Shown piece by piece: positions 12,396-27,300 of a stretch of DNA of 64,000 nucleotides. The notes below the pieces were generated by a model. The model had not been told where the DNA came from. It was given only the letters and a program-made list of their open reading frames with translations, and made no database searches. A program made the position numbers and the translations under genes. Each line of letters begins with the position of its first letter. Positions within the stretch are counted from its first letter, which is position 1. Source of the stretch: Nipponacmea schrenckii. Taxonomy: Eukaryota > Mollusca > Gastropoda > Lottiidae. The stretch lies in assembly GCA_030562195.1 (NCBI GenBank), contig CM060202.1, positions 13,702,001 through 13,766,000 of the forward strand, given 5' to 3'.

Positions 12396-15300
12396 GTGAG
12401 TGTTTTTTAAGGCATGTATTGCATATTGACAAGTAATATTCCTTCAGAGATCAGCTTTCTGAAAATGCCATCCAAATAGCTAACAGTTACTTGAACTTCA
12501 GCTTTTGTCTTATGCTTTCACGTGGACAAAAGAATAACTTATGTGCAAAATATTGTACTTAAATACTATTATGCATAATTTGAAAAAATAACATACCTTA
12601 CAAATTCTTCTCTAAATTCAAAAATAGATTTGTGCACCTTGTTACCTGAAATTTATTGTGTACTATATGACATATATGTTTTTTTTTACGAGAAATACAA
12701 AAATACATTCAATTCATGGGGCTTAACAGCATATAATATTGATTAAAGCTTTATTTCGTAGAACTGTTATTAACTGTCATAACATTCTTAGAAATTTTAT
12801 ATAAAAAAATAACACGATTAAAGTGGAAGTTTGTTCTGATTTACATGGTGTATGTTGAAACGAATAACGACTATATATAACAGTACGAAAGCAAAGTTTA
12901 AACTTGAGACCAAGGTGAACTTGTTTTAAGCAAAGTGAAGAAAATAATGATTAAGAGCGTTTAAAAAAACAAAATTGATTAAATATGTTAATGAAAATTG
13001 GAATAATTATATTGAAGGGAAATGTAGTTTAAAACAATTCTTGGTATAGTGAAGCTAGTTCATACTTCCTCTTTAATAAGAAAATATATATTTGGTGTCT
13101 GAAACTTAAGTATTTACATACAACTACATGAAATCACAATTTTTACTCGTAGCAGACAAATACAGAGCCTTTTAGAGTGATCATTTATGCCTTGAAGATT
13201 ATTGGAAAAGAGTCTGAAACACAGGTTTACAGCTTTGCTTAATCATACGTCCAAAGACAATCAGAGATGTGGGAAGCACTGAAAACTTCAGGGACTAATT
13301 TTGTAATGCTTTGCCATCTATGGCCAAATAATATTCAATCCATCAAGTGCTCGCTTCAAAAAATATTTCCTGATTCAAGAAAGAATTTCAAAAAAAAAAG
13401 TTGACAAAGTATGGCAATATTCAGCATTTTAGTAAGATTTGAAAAATAATTGCCCCAAAGATCCTTGTCAGATGTTGATGATTGAAAAAAACTAAATCTC
13501 TTAACTCTACATCAGACTTGTTCATAGACAATGTACTTGATGTCAATGCATTGATATGATGAATCAACTCTTATATTCTGATGTTTTATTCATTCTTAGT
13601 TGTATTGTTCATTCATTCAAAAACATTTAGACTAAGTTATGTTTAAATATTTAGATTAAAACCATTTAGCCTGGTAATCATCCAGCTATTGTTCATTTTA
13701 ATGTTATTTTGTAAAGAAGGCCTACAATTGTATTGAGTCAGTACGGTAAATATAGGTATATATAGGTATTATAATCTGGTTTCAAACACATACAAACATT
13801 CATGAATGGGTTTATCTTTTATGTCATTCATTTATTTCTTCATTTACTTCATGCATATTGATTGTTGTCTCAAGGGGAATATTGCATGGTCTCTACTAGT
13901 GACTAATAACTCCTATCTACTAATTAATTTCTGTCTATCTTTAAGCTAGATTAATTTGATCTTTCTTCATGCTAATGACCTTTCGGTGTAAAATCTTTAT
14001 AATATTGTTACTGGGCAAAAGATTAGTACAACTTGTGTTGGTAGTGGCTTGAATTCTTGTTTTTATAACTAAATCTGTGTTGTGTAGGCAAAATAAGCTT
14101 ATTATACACCCATTGGCTATTATAACTTATAACCTTCTTTTCAATCTTATATTAATCAGAAAATAGTCATTCACGCTTAAAGGAGTAATAACTTGTAATT
14201 CAATATTTTTGCTGTTTCAATTTATGAATCCAGATTTGTTTGTGTGTTGAAATATCATCTATGTAACTGTCTATTTAACTAATTTTATTAAATGTGACTC
14301 TGAAATAAGTTTGAAAGTGTAAGTTATTACTGTTGAAATATGGATTGCTCATTGTCAACACAAATGAGCTCAAGTTGAAAAAAACATTTGGTAATAAAGC
14401 TTGCTTTTGTAAAGTCACAACTGCTAAGGAAATATTACAACTGTTGTTACACATATTCCTGCTTTCAATCTTCTGCAAGAAAACAGATATAATCTACTGT
14501 CGTCTCACAGACTGTTACTGTAAATTCATTGCTAGCACTAAGTCATTTCATTATATGCCTGTTCTGTTGTGTCTCTTGTAATGTTACTTTTCCCTTTAAA
14601 ATAAGATTTATTATTTAATGTATAATATTGGTATATTACAATAACTTATAAATATTCAATGAACGGCTGACTTTTCATAGAGCGGAAATACCATTCATTA
14701 CACCACTAGACCATTTATTCAGACTATTGTACAGTGTTTTTAAATGTCTATGGAAGGCATAATTTTGTAAATGGTGAATGCTGAATGATATCTGATCTGT
14801 GTCCTCTGTTACAACTCAGTATTGAAAAGATCCAAAGTTTCATCCATCCAAAATGCTATTAGATTTTCAGCCAAGTTTCTCTATTGCATTGACACATGTC
14901 TGTTGTGCTTTAGCAAAATATAGCATTTTATGATATAGTAAAGATAAGGCCATAGCAGCTGGCTAAGTTCATGATCCCTGAACAGATGCAAATCAAAAGT
15001 CCAAGCAAAATTTCTCTAATTGCACAATTCAGATCCTTGAATGCATTTTGTCTTGTTAGAGATTGATCATTTTATATGTCATACTACTGCCAAATGCAAT
15101 GTAGTCTATCTAGTTAACATACTGGTTCATGTAGATTGCACCAATTTAAAAGATATTTAAGTCTATATATCTATTTGATAGAGTTCAAACATACCACTTT
15201 TCATATTCAAATCCAATTGCCAACTCTTTTACAATTCAGGTAACATACATAGAAAGTCTAGACTCTTGTCATTTCCAGAGCCTTATGAAATTCTCATATG

Positions 15301-18300
15301 ACATGCTGTTATGACCATTAATGGCGTAATGAATTATGCTGATTATTATTGTATAAATACAGGTCAATATAGAATAATATTAATCAAACTATCATTTTAC
15401 ATTACATATACTATTGTAAAAGCGAAACAAGCCATCTCACTATATCAATGACACCAGTATGGCACATTACTGTGGATATTTATAGAAATCGAACAAATGT
15501 CATAGTGGCTAAATAAATTGATTTTTTCCTTCTTTTTATTAATCTACTGACTGAACAAATAACTGTTATGAAAATTTTAACAAAATCAATGTGTGAGGGA
15601 GAGAAATCTATTAAAAATAAAACAACATTTTACTTCATACCACTCTATAAAAGAAATTTCACCAGCCCTTTTCTATGACTGAATCTTATCACCATATCAA
15701 TTTTCAGTAAGATGTATGTGGCAAATCCCTTAGGTATTATTTTGCAATAGAGACTCCATATTTAGGTATGACATCTGATGGAAATGTTGGAAGCTTTCTG
15801 TATAGGCCATAAAGCAAGATAAACTCTTAAAGTCTTCTGGTCTAGATTACTAGCCTGTACAGCTCAATTTTGCACTTCCTTTTCTTTTTTTAAAATATAA
15901 ATTTGCTATAATTGGCCCCAATACACATGACAAGTTTGTCATTCAACTTCTGGTTATAAGGCACTATTACTGATTTTCTATGTGTATTGAGGACACTGAT
16001 AACATTGATTTGTATCATTCCTATATTTATAGTTCTTACTACAACTAAGCTATTAAACTAGTCATTATTGCAAATACATTTAAATATTACTAGCAGCAAA
16101 GCTTTTGCATGAGTGGCATGATAAAAGATTTGAGTTGTATTGGAATTTCAAGAATGGTGCAAATCGATGCTATCAGTGTCCCAGATATGCATAAATGATT
16201 TAGAAATGTCTTTACAATCCCTTTACAATTTCCTACCTCACTTGGCTTGAAGTAAATCAATAAGAAGATGTAGAATGGTTGATGGTATACAGCTTTTGAT
16301 GTTTAGAAAATATATCTATCACATGACACTAATGTTCTAGTATTTTTCTGACATTTTGTTTGAGCATGACAGTAATTGATTAGAACCATTTCTAATTTCT
16401 TGTCTATTGATTTCTGCAATGAGGTGAAACTTGTTTGCAAATGTCAGTGAGTTAACTGAAGCTACAACTATTGTCTTATTGAACCAATCATCAATTCCTT
16501 TGAGATCCTGCAGGTCTTTCAATTGAGGAAGACATTTTTAAGTCCAGAATGTTGTCTTTGAAGTCAAAATCACACTAAACTATTAGTAGAAATACTGGTA
16601 ATGGAAGGGCATCATTGATATTTGAATAGTTTCCATTAGAAGTCTTTGAAGTTGCATCCTGTCCTACTAACCCTATCAATAATGTTTTTTATCTTCTGGA
16701 TACTAAGGTTGTGCAGCAAGTAAAATGCTTTATAAGAAGTTTAATCTCTGTACAGGTTTAAATGATAATACCTTCAAAGTTTTTAACTCAGTTTTCTCTC
16801 AGTGAGTGATACATGGGTGATTTTCATGATAAAAGCACATGGTTAAGAGAGGAAACCAAACCTTGACCCTGTGCACTATATGCTTTGCTTGTAAGAGTCA
16901 TCTGTCCAGTTTGACTAGGAGCATGCATAATTCAGCTCTACTGGAATGATTTTGGGTTGTTGTTGGGGTTAGTGTCTACAAACATTTAAGTTGCATAGAA
17001 ATATCTATTTTTGCCATATTTCTGAATATTTTTTGAGCTATTTCAATATAAGTTTGGAATTAGGCTTTTATATTTTTATGCTAAAATGTCTGGTAGATTT
17101 TGAATTTACTCTATCGAATTAGACCAAGTCTGCTGTATTTATGAAATAATCCATTTGACTGTTTCATAGTAACATTGATTTATCATGAATTTGTCCTCAG
17201 CTCTGGCTTTTGATGTTCTCAAGAGTCTCAAACTAATTTGGCTGGGTCTACTTCTACAATCTCTTAAATATAATCCATAATGACTGGGGAATAGGAGTAT
17301 ATTTTAAGCAAGTATGATCTGTCAGCTGTTACTTTACACTTGATAAAGATTATACTCCAGAGTGTCATATCTGACTTGACTTCATGAATTATAAAATAAA
17401 ATCATAAAATGTTATGTTGGCATATTGCTACCAGAACTCATTGTTGAAATGTTAACACAGTCATTATAGATATTTTCCCCAAGGTGTTATTTAGTAAAGA
17501 AAATTTTCCTTTACAATATTTTTTCCAACCTTATTATTTCTTATTTTTAACCACAAAAATAACTAGTAGTGGTTAACCAAATAATACAAATGTAACTAAA
17601 ATCTTTCAATATTTTTAAATTTGATAATTTAGTAACAGAAGATGTTACATTTATTTTCTATCTGTTCTTGTTAAAGGTATAGAAGGTCTTAGAATACATT
17701 TGTCTTAAGGCTGATATCTGTATTTAACATATTGACTAATGGTTAAAACAAATATGTATCACACACTTATTAATTTTGAAAAAAGGACTTTTAAACTTTA
17801 TTCGGAATTTAAAAAAGTAGTGAGCAATGATGAAAAAAAGGAGTCTTGGCAATCAATTGTAAAAGAGGAAAATGCACAAGTGGATAATGGCAATCATTTT
17901 GCGATGTATATAATCAATCTTTGCAAATTGATTAATTTTCGTTAAAAATAGCATTAGAGCATTTGTTCTAAATGATATGAATGTCCATGTCCATGAAATT
18001 ATATGTTGCCTAACAATGTTGAGGTCAATTCAAGAGTAAAATCAAAATCAAAATGTACCTTTAATAAGAACTATAAAAAATCATGTAGAAATCACATAAA
18101 ACAAGCTTGTTTTACAATGTTATGGTTCAGAAAAAAAATGTCCTGTAAATGAAAGAGGACATATTTTATACATTTTTGTTATTTTTGTCTTTTTCTGAAA
18201 TATGGTTAAATGTCTGGTCCACTTTCCTGAAATATGATAAAGTTATCAAATTATGCTAAAAATGATGAAAAAGTTGGAAAAAGCAACAATGAAGTGAGAT

Positions 18301-21300
18301 ACTAGAGATAAGAAAATGAAGAAGTCAAAGAAAAGCTATAAATTAATACTTAAAGTATATATATAGAGATATATTGCCTGAGGCTGGGAAATCTCTTTCC
18401 AGATTCTTCATATTTATATATTCACTGTACATATTCAATAAAAACACAATAATAGTTGGTTGTTTTCTTGTATTTGACAATAACAACTGATACAAATTGA
18501 TTATTTCTATTGATATAGATCATAAAAATAGTTGTAAGTTATTTATATATATATATAGATGTCCTTTACTTGAATGTCAAGTCACCTTTCTGCTTTCCAT
18601 ATCATAAGAGAAATAAAACAAATTATCCAATTCAATTTACTACTTGACATCAATGGAAGGCTGCACCACAGACTAAGAAATGTACAGCAAATAACCTTTG
18701 TCCTTGATTTCAATATTTTTGATAGATGATTTGTATTGTTGGAATGAATGTGGACTGAATTTGAATACATTATTTGGTGTGGTCCTGCTTCTACTCTTTA
18801 AATTATGATCATATGTTACTTTAAAAGATTTTTCTATATTAAAGTCTCTTTACTATTATTGGGAATTACAATCTGATAGAACCCGATTCCTCAATACCAG
18901 ATCATGTTTTTAGCATCACTCATGTGTTCAATGGTGGAATCATAAGTTGAAAGTTTTTGAGAATTTACCGAAAACTCCTAGTCAAACTGGACAGATGACA
19001 CTTACAAGCAAAGCATATAGTGCACAGGGTCAGGGTTTTGGTTTTAATTAAGATATAGAAATAGGGCAAAATAGTATTTATTAGTAATAGATATCGAAAT
19101 ATGCATTCAAAGGCTAGAATTTCCTCTGTTATATATTGTTTAACTTGTTATTTCTAAATAGAATTCATTCATTGATTCATTCAGTCAACTTATCGTTCAT
19201 TCAATTTAACATTATGATTGTCAATTTGAAGTTATTTTGTATAACTTGACATATGTTATAGATACCGATGTGGCAGAAGGGGAAACGCCTAAAATATAAT
19301 AAAAGGTTAATGAAAATGTGTCTTATCTGGTAACAGCTGACCATATATTGGTCTATCTCAATTACATCTCAACATTATCTTAAATTATTACGCTCAACAT
19401 TGGAAATGATAATGAAAATCTTCACACTAGAGTGTAGCGTTTTCTTGTTTCCATGGCAACTGCACATGTAGCTACTTTATTTTATCAAAAATCATCCTCC
19501 ACAATATTGGAACATTAATAGTTAATTTACTTGAAGTCGTAAAAGTGGTGAAAAAAATACTTGATGGACGTATCAATCTGTCAAGAAATCAGAGATTTTG
19601 CGTTAAACGGATTGAGAAAAGGAAATAACATGTTGAGTTATCTCATGAACTGACAATATGTCTATTGTTAACAGGCTGCTGCATAAATCTCAAGTCAGCT
19701 TTACAATTTCTACTTTAGAATTATGATATATATGTAAAAAATGTCTTTATGTTGAGTTATAGATATTGACATGTTAAGTCTATCTACATCATGTTGAGGT
19801 GCAGTATATTAAGGGGGTTGACAACCTTATCGTTCGAAGTGTATTTCAATCAAGAAACGTATTAAGTTTATATCCATTCTATTTGGCATTAAAAGAAACT
19901 CATCTAGTAAAAATTTTAGCTCAATCGCTTCAGTAGTTCGTCTGATATCCGTCCGTGAAGATAATCTATTTATAGAACAAAACGGGGTATTCCTCTATGT
20001 AGACGTACAAATTACGTTGTCAGTTGACATTTGTGATTACAACGTCATCGGCTAAATAAACATTCTCTACGTTTGCCGGTCAGTTATTGTTAATATCGGC
20101 ACGCGAAGTAAGAGTTTGTGTATCGGGGGAATCCAGAAGTCACATGACGTCCCATAAATCTTTACGTCACATGTAAACGAAGAAAATTTTATTTTTGGTG
20201 GGTAGGGGTGTTTTGACATGTGCTAATCCATTGTTTTAGCACTCCAATTGTGTGGATATCGGTGCATATCGATGCCTAAAAGGTGCTTAAAGATTTCTAC
20301 AGCATGAAAGACAATCTTTTAACAACATGGTCGTTAATTACGTAAGGTTTACATGTGTTTGCAAAATGTTGAAAAAAAATGTCATTTTTCCAAAAGCATA
20401 TCTCGCTTACAATTTATCCGATTTTTACAAACTTTGGCTTCAGCTAAAGCTTACGATGTCCTCTATAACTTTACGTTGGCTTTTTTTTATAAAATGAATA
20501 GTTTTTTAAAAATTCAATTTTTCGTAAATGCACTCGCAAAATTTTGATTTCTATCAATATCTTCAAAACAAAACAAAATTTTCCAAAAAGCCAACGTAAT
20601 TTTGTAGAGATACATGTAGACTTGCGTTGTGCAAAATTTCAACCTTCTATATTAAATAGCCTAGTAGATATGCTAATTTTAAGGGAATAATTGACGTTTT
20701 TTTCGTTCATCTTTCATACCCTATTTCTTAAAGTTGAAATGTCATAAAGAAATAAATTTTATATTTTTGGATAGCTGAAAGTCCCCTCTTTCCATTGATA
20801 TTTAAATATTTCAGATAGGTGGAAAAGAAGTGGTTGAAATCGTCTATTTTTTGTACATAGGTTTAGGGTTGTCAACCCCCTTAAACAGAAAAGTGTTATT
20901 CTTTTTGTGAACATATTGATTTGTCATTTTAATATCAGATGTATCATCACCTAATACCACTATTTTCTGACTGTTGGCATCCCATCTCAGTCTGCATTGC
21001 TAGCTAAATTGTTGTTATTTGCACCATTTATATTGACGTTACCTTTGTCTGTTGTTTTGTCCAAAATTTCAATTCGTGACCGATTATAATTTGAGTGTGA
21101 ATGTTTGTAATTGTCCAAGGTTGGACCCTATTGAAAATCAGACAGATAGTATGATTGAAGGATGAATATTACATACTGGTTTTTTTAATTTACTGACAAA
21201 TACTTTTATTTAGAATCAAAGCTTTCAGTGGGTGTAAATTATCTTGCCTGATAAGCTATCTTATCTTGATGGATTAACAACTTTATGTAATAATGATTTT

Positions 21301-24300
21301 TTAAGACAAAGTTACTTTTCAATGCTGTTTTATACAAGATGTAAACACATCAAGATTTGCATAGAGTGAAATCTAGTACATACATTAGATCTAAGGTCTA
21401 GATCTAATCTAATCGGAGTCTGCACACTTCTGCAGAACTATTTAAATTCAATCATATCTTGATCTGTCTCTGTTCAGGAATGAAGAGCCTCAATAACTTG
21501 TCTAACCTTTCAGAGCCAGAGAGATTTGTCATTCTGTAAAATAACAAGATATAGAATATCTTCATGTCTGCTTATTATCAATTTAAGAGACAAGTGTTGA
21601 GCTAGAGTCTCAAATGGAATATTTCATCTTCTCTTCTTCAAGTCTAAACATGAGCTTTGATTTGCATTTTGATTTGATTTTTGCTGAGAAAATGACGCCA
21701 TTATTGAAAGTCTTCAATACATCATGTTGAGTGAGAGAGTATTATATGGCATGGTTTCAGTAATCGTATTACAAGATGGCTAATTACTCTGTTGCCCGTC
21801 TATTTATAGAATTAACTCTCTACTTCTATCGATATTCTTACAGAACAGGTTCTTTTTTAAGTTCAACGCTACTAGCTCTCCAATCATTGGAGATTGTGTT
21901 AGAGCATGCAACTTCAGGCTTATTCAGTTCTCAATTACATCAAATAAAATATGTGTGAAAATTAAAAAGAAACGAAATATGAGTATTTACTTCTGAGTTT
22001 ATTTTCTTCAGCGCTTAATGCTTGAATCGTTTAAGCTTATGTCTAATCTTAATTTGTAATATAAACCTTAAACTCTGAAAGAAAAAATAAAAACAACCAT
22101 TTTGTAAAAGAATAATAAGTACATGGGTTCATTCTATCAGCTTGTCTTTTGGCATTGATCTTTCCTGGATTATCTATACTTAGTTTCAGTGAGGTCAACT
22201 GAAATAATGAGAAAAAATATAATTTGTTCAAGGTCACCAAACTCTCACAAGTCAACTGAGGCCCACTATTTGTTGTAAACAAACAAATGACATCATGTAA
22301 TGTTTCCAATATTCTGACGGACTACACTATGGAACCCAAGAGCCAGGGTTTTCAGTTTCCAAATAAATACCACTCTCTGACAAAGGAAACTTTGCCTTCC
22401 AAAAGGTCAATTGCCATCTGTAATTAAAGAACCAATTAAAACAGTAAACTATACCTAAGGACTAGAATTATCAACAAGTTAATTCTACCATTCTGGACAA
22501 TAATTGGTACAGTTTACACGGTGTCACTAAGGAGATAAAAGAAGCTTGCAGTTGATGAGTTTGCTATAATTAAGATCTATCTAGAGGCAGTTAGAAATAG
22601 ATTGGTTCAAATTGAAGGGAGAAATGTCAAGTGGAACAAATTTCATCTGTATATTAGCCCAAATATTTCTCTTAATCATCATCATCTATTTGTGTTGCAT
22701 AGTGCTCACACGAATAATCGATTAGTAGTATTCAAAGTCGTTTTCGCGAATATTCGAATCGGATTTTACTATTCGATTATTCGCTCATAAACACGTTAAA
22801 ATGGTAATGTAATATATCCGACTTTTTGAAAACTTCCCATTGAATACATTGTCTTTAACGGCAGTCAAACTGTCCAAGGCAATTTGTGATCTCCTAAAAC
22901 TGTTACTGATGTTTCAAAATTGAACTTAAATTCCGACAAATTAATAGGCCCTACTTGTAAATTGAAAGCATCTATTTAGATGAACCAACCAGGATTTATG
23001 ATAAATCAACCGGAATTATTCTGGTCATATCGTACATGCAGTGTAGTAGTATTGGATTGCAATAAAGTTTTATGAATTAAAACGTTCAATTTTCTACCCA
23101 AACGTAGTCAAACAACTATTCGTGGATCTACAAACTACTGATACTTGGGCTAGCACAAGATTATGAAGAATAATTTTTACGCAATTTGATATTTCGAGAT
23201 AATCCCCATACCAAGTTATATATAGATTGTGTTGTCAAGTCTCTCAGTGTCTCATCTTGTTTATATAACTAGTGCTGGATAATCAAAGCATGTAACTTTT
23301 GATGAGCTGTTATAAATAGAAACATGTTATTATCCAATCAGATTAAAGATGGTTTACTTTCGATGGCTTTCTTTTATTTTAGTTAATTTTTTTTATCAAT
23401 TAGAACTGAATACGTTTTATTCTATTGTTACTCAAGACGCAACCTGAATGTAATAAATAATAATTGTTTGTCATAAAATATTCTTTCATAGCGAGTTATT
23501 AATAGTTCTGTTGTAAATCTGTATAGTAAGCGAAAAAACTGACAAATTTCACTGGTAAAAAGCTGATTTTTCAATGCATTCGAATACAAATCGAATTATG
23601 CTGTCGAAAAGTAAAAATCACTATTCGTGTGAGCACTAGTGTTGCAAGAGTAACAATTTAGGTTCACAAATATCCTGTTTGAGCTGAATAATCCATGCCA
23701 GTATGGGTTGACTGGAAATTAGTCAGTAATTAAACTCATAAAATAACACAATTTCCAATTTTTCTTTTTATTTAATTAATTATATTTGGACTGTGGAATT
23801 GTCAGAAGTGGTATTTCCTTGAATGACTTAGCAGATATTTTGGTATGTTAATGAACTTAGATTTAAACAGTAAGCTAAATTACCGGTATATACTAATCAA
23901 CCTATGAAAAGTTACTAGTCATAGATGTATAAATATTTAATAGTTTGCCATTATCAAGTATAGGTTACAGCTGTATTGAATAAGAGTTGTACTCTATTGT
24001 ACTAGTCTTTCTATCTGTTGATGGACTAGGTACCAATCATATTGTGACAGCCACTCGTAAACCCTGTTTACACTACAAAATTTATTCATTCTTACATTGG
24101 TTCTAGAACAGTACTGATGAATTTTGTCTAATGTAAAGGGTGGTGTGTTCTCAGAACAGTTCATATTCTGGCTCACCATGAAGACCCATAGGCGCGGGAA
24201 CAGGGGGTGGCAGGGCGGTCAAATGCCCCCCCAAAAATTTTCGATGGGGGGCAAACCCCAAAAAATGAAAAAAACTAATTATATGTACCGGGTAGCCTAA

Positions 24301-27300
24301 ATATGTAATTGTCTCATAAGGCCATATTTGTAATTTTCCTTGGTTTTTTAACCTTCGAAGCTGGTAATCCAATCAAAGAATATAAGTTTCTCTATCACGA
24401 TCAAATTATTTAAAGCGGCCCAGGCTTGATTTTTGGGCCTTTGTTACATTTAAACAGTCCTCAGAAATACTCAAGCTCTAAGAAAATCGCAAAATACCTT
24501 GAAATATACCTCAAACAAAAAATTTCACTATTCATTTTTTTTCCGTGCTGTACGCGGCTGGTCTCCAGTCAGTCTGAAAATTGTGTGTCCTGTTGACAAA
24601 GTCTACAATTGAAAATGCGTTGTAGTCTATTTATATAGATGACCGCTATTGCACGACGGGGAACTCTTTGATTATCAAACACTTTTCAATATGGGGGACG
24701 TTCGTAATTTCTAATACAAGATTTCAACCGATAATTTCGAACAATTTTGAAGCCTGGGCTCTGTAATCTATTCTTAATTCTTTTGAGTTATCTCCCCTAA
24801 TTCGATTAATTTTGAAATAAAGGTATATGAATGATTTGACTTTGAAATAGTTTGCCCCGCCCCCCAACCTAAAATTTGTTCCTGCGTCCCTGTGAAGACC
24901 TGTTCCCGCGGAACTTGATCAGGACTTTTTTTATCTCTTTCATGAGTTCCATTAGAAAACGTCAAAGCAGTCAACCGTTTAAATTATTATTTTGGAACCA
25001 TCATTTTAAACGTGGCAATTTTGTGATTTTATCGCAACCTGGTCCAGACTGAGAAGGGAAAGCTCTGTAGCTGTGGGGCTTCACACCAGGGAATTCTGCT
25101 CCAAACTGGGCTTCTCTGAGTAGCCTGAAAATAGTTCTGTTCATTATGTCTGATAAGCAAACCATTTTGTCCATTCAGAGATCTTATAAATCTAAAGAAC
25201 CACTTTGTGAAGGTCACCCGATATGATTCTCAGAAGGCTTGTGTGTAAATTACAAGTAAAGGAGTGTGTGCAAACATGTTATTGTTTCATATTATTTGGC
25301 AAAATGTTGCTCACCAGTTTCTGATCGAATGGGAAGTTTCGTTTCATTGTACATTGCTTGTGCTTGACATTGAGTTTAATATTTTCATTAGTAAAATGGT
25401 AATATATGTTGTAGAAATTGGAATAAGTTAGATTAATATAAAACTAAGTAGATTTTAACAGGAGTTATTGATTAAATTTAATCTACTAGTCTATTGCCAA
25501 TTAGACTACCTCCAATCTATAGTTCTATAAATAGGATAGAATATATAGCATATGATTGAGTCTAAAAGTGATGGATTAAACAGTACCTATTTACCTTGGT
25601 ATAACATGTTCTATCCAGTCTCTAATCTGATTGTGGATAATTAAAGAATTATAGAGATTGTATATAACATCACATGGTGTTTGATATGATACTGACTCAA
25701 TAACCTAGGTTTGACAAAAAGCCTTGCTGAAAAAAAAAATAGAGCAATGTAGGAGATGTACAGGAATATGATTTCTTTAACTGGTTTAAAGGGATTTAGA
25801 CACTCTTCAAATTCTTGTAAGCACTGCTTGTGGCATTGAAAATTGTGTTCAACACTAAATGACTCAGTTACCCTCCAGTTTCAGTTAGATAATTCAAAAG
25901 CTTCAGTTTTGATTTTGCCTGGTCAGCAGTTCTGTTATTAAGATCTGATGTATATATGATTAACTTGGCAGTAACAAGATAGTGGGTGTTTTTGCCACTC
26001 TTTGATGCCAAAATGGTTCGTATTCTTTAAGAATTACTGGAAAATGAAAGGTATATCTTTTAATGTGATAATGCAAAACATTTGGATGAAAATGCTCTTA
26101 AACTTGAAGTGAATTCCAACTTAAAGTGGCTGTGTGTGCCAATCTACAGTTTATATTCTGAAATATTTATCAGTTTGTAATGAACACACAAAGAGTTGGA
26201 AGTAAAATTATTATGGTGAAGTTTTGAAATAAATTGAATGAAATAATGATTACTGACATAAGAAGAAACCAAAATTTGTTGAAGATGTTACAATTCATGT
26301 TTCTATGAAGCTTGCACATACGCACACTTTAAGTTGCTATGATTAAATTTGCTGCTGTTCAGAAAAAACAGCTAGCTGATTGTAATTTGATAAAAGTGAA
26401 ATTCAACATTCTGTTGAACTAATTTACCACAGCTGTGCCACATTTTATTCTGTATTGACTTTCTATTTTTGGTAACGTGACCTAGAGGTCAAGTGTAGAG
26501 TTACTATTAATAATCAACGCTAACCTATTTTCAGTGGTGTAGTTACTATAAATTGTTGAAGTGGTCGGCTTAATTAACATAATATTTACATCAACAGATA
26601 CTATATCTTAATGTTGTTTCTTGTATTTGTATATCAAATTTCATTAAAGTGACATGACCATGTGTTTTGCAATGAATATATGAGCTGTTCAGAACGAAAA
26701 AAGAAACCTCAGGAATCATCATTTTATTTATAAAGGCACTAAAATTTCTTGTGTCAACGTAGATTAGAATTCCAACCAGCTAATGAGATACCAAGGCCCT
26801 AACTGTATGTTCTCCAGCCTGTTTCAAGTTCTTATGATGTTAGAAGGGGCTTGTCAGATAAAGTTTGTAATTCATGCGTTTTGTATATAATTGATTCCTG
26901 ATTGGTCAGTATTACTGCAATGATATCTACCAATCTGTAATAATCAAAACAATCTAAAATCATGCGACTGAAAAAACTGTGAATAAACCTTAGCTTTGTC
27001 ATAAATCACTTAGTTTTAGTGAAAGAGCAAGAACCACAGACATGACTTTAAATTGTATGAACGCAAATTGGTGAAAAACTGTCCAAAATTCAGTTCAAAT
27101 TTTTAAAAATCCTTGACAATCCCTTTAAGTAGAATATAGCCTTTTGAAATATAGTTATTTTAACCTTTCTGGTATAATGATAAGGTAATAGACCTAGACA
27201 TATTTTAGAATAAAGAGTGTTTTATAATGGTTTCAAATGTGCTCTATTTTCCTCATTAACTTGAGAAGTTTATTAAAATTTCGTGATGAAATAAAAGAGA

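Noticed and set aside
12396..12436. Reading frame continuing past the first cyclase exon
   Set aside because: A strong GTGAGT donor is at 12,396, and the exon at 30,663 restores cyclase sequence in the right phase. The 13 extra residues resemble nothing in the family.
17739..17945. 68-codon plus-strand frame in intron 1 of ADCY9
   Set aside because: Lys/Asn-rich AT-driven composition, no family motif, no splice context.
19264..19302. Possible small coding exon DTDVAEGETPKI ending in a stop
   Set aside because: The acceptor lacks a pyrimidine tract, and the protein joins correctly without it. It could only be an alternative 3' end, for which nothing else speaks.
25785..27128. Possible element bounded by TTAAAGGGATT and its inverse
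   Set aside because: Only about 10 bases match at the ends, and no target duplication is visible. The motif also occurs alone at 2128, so chance or separate copies are likely.
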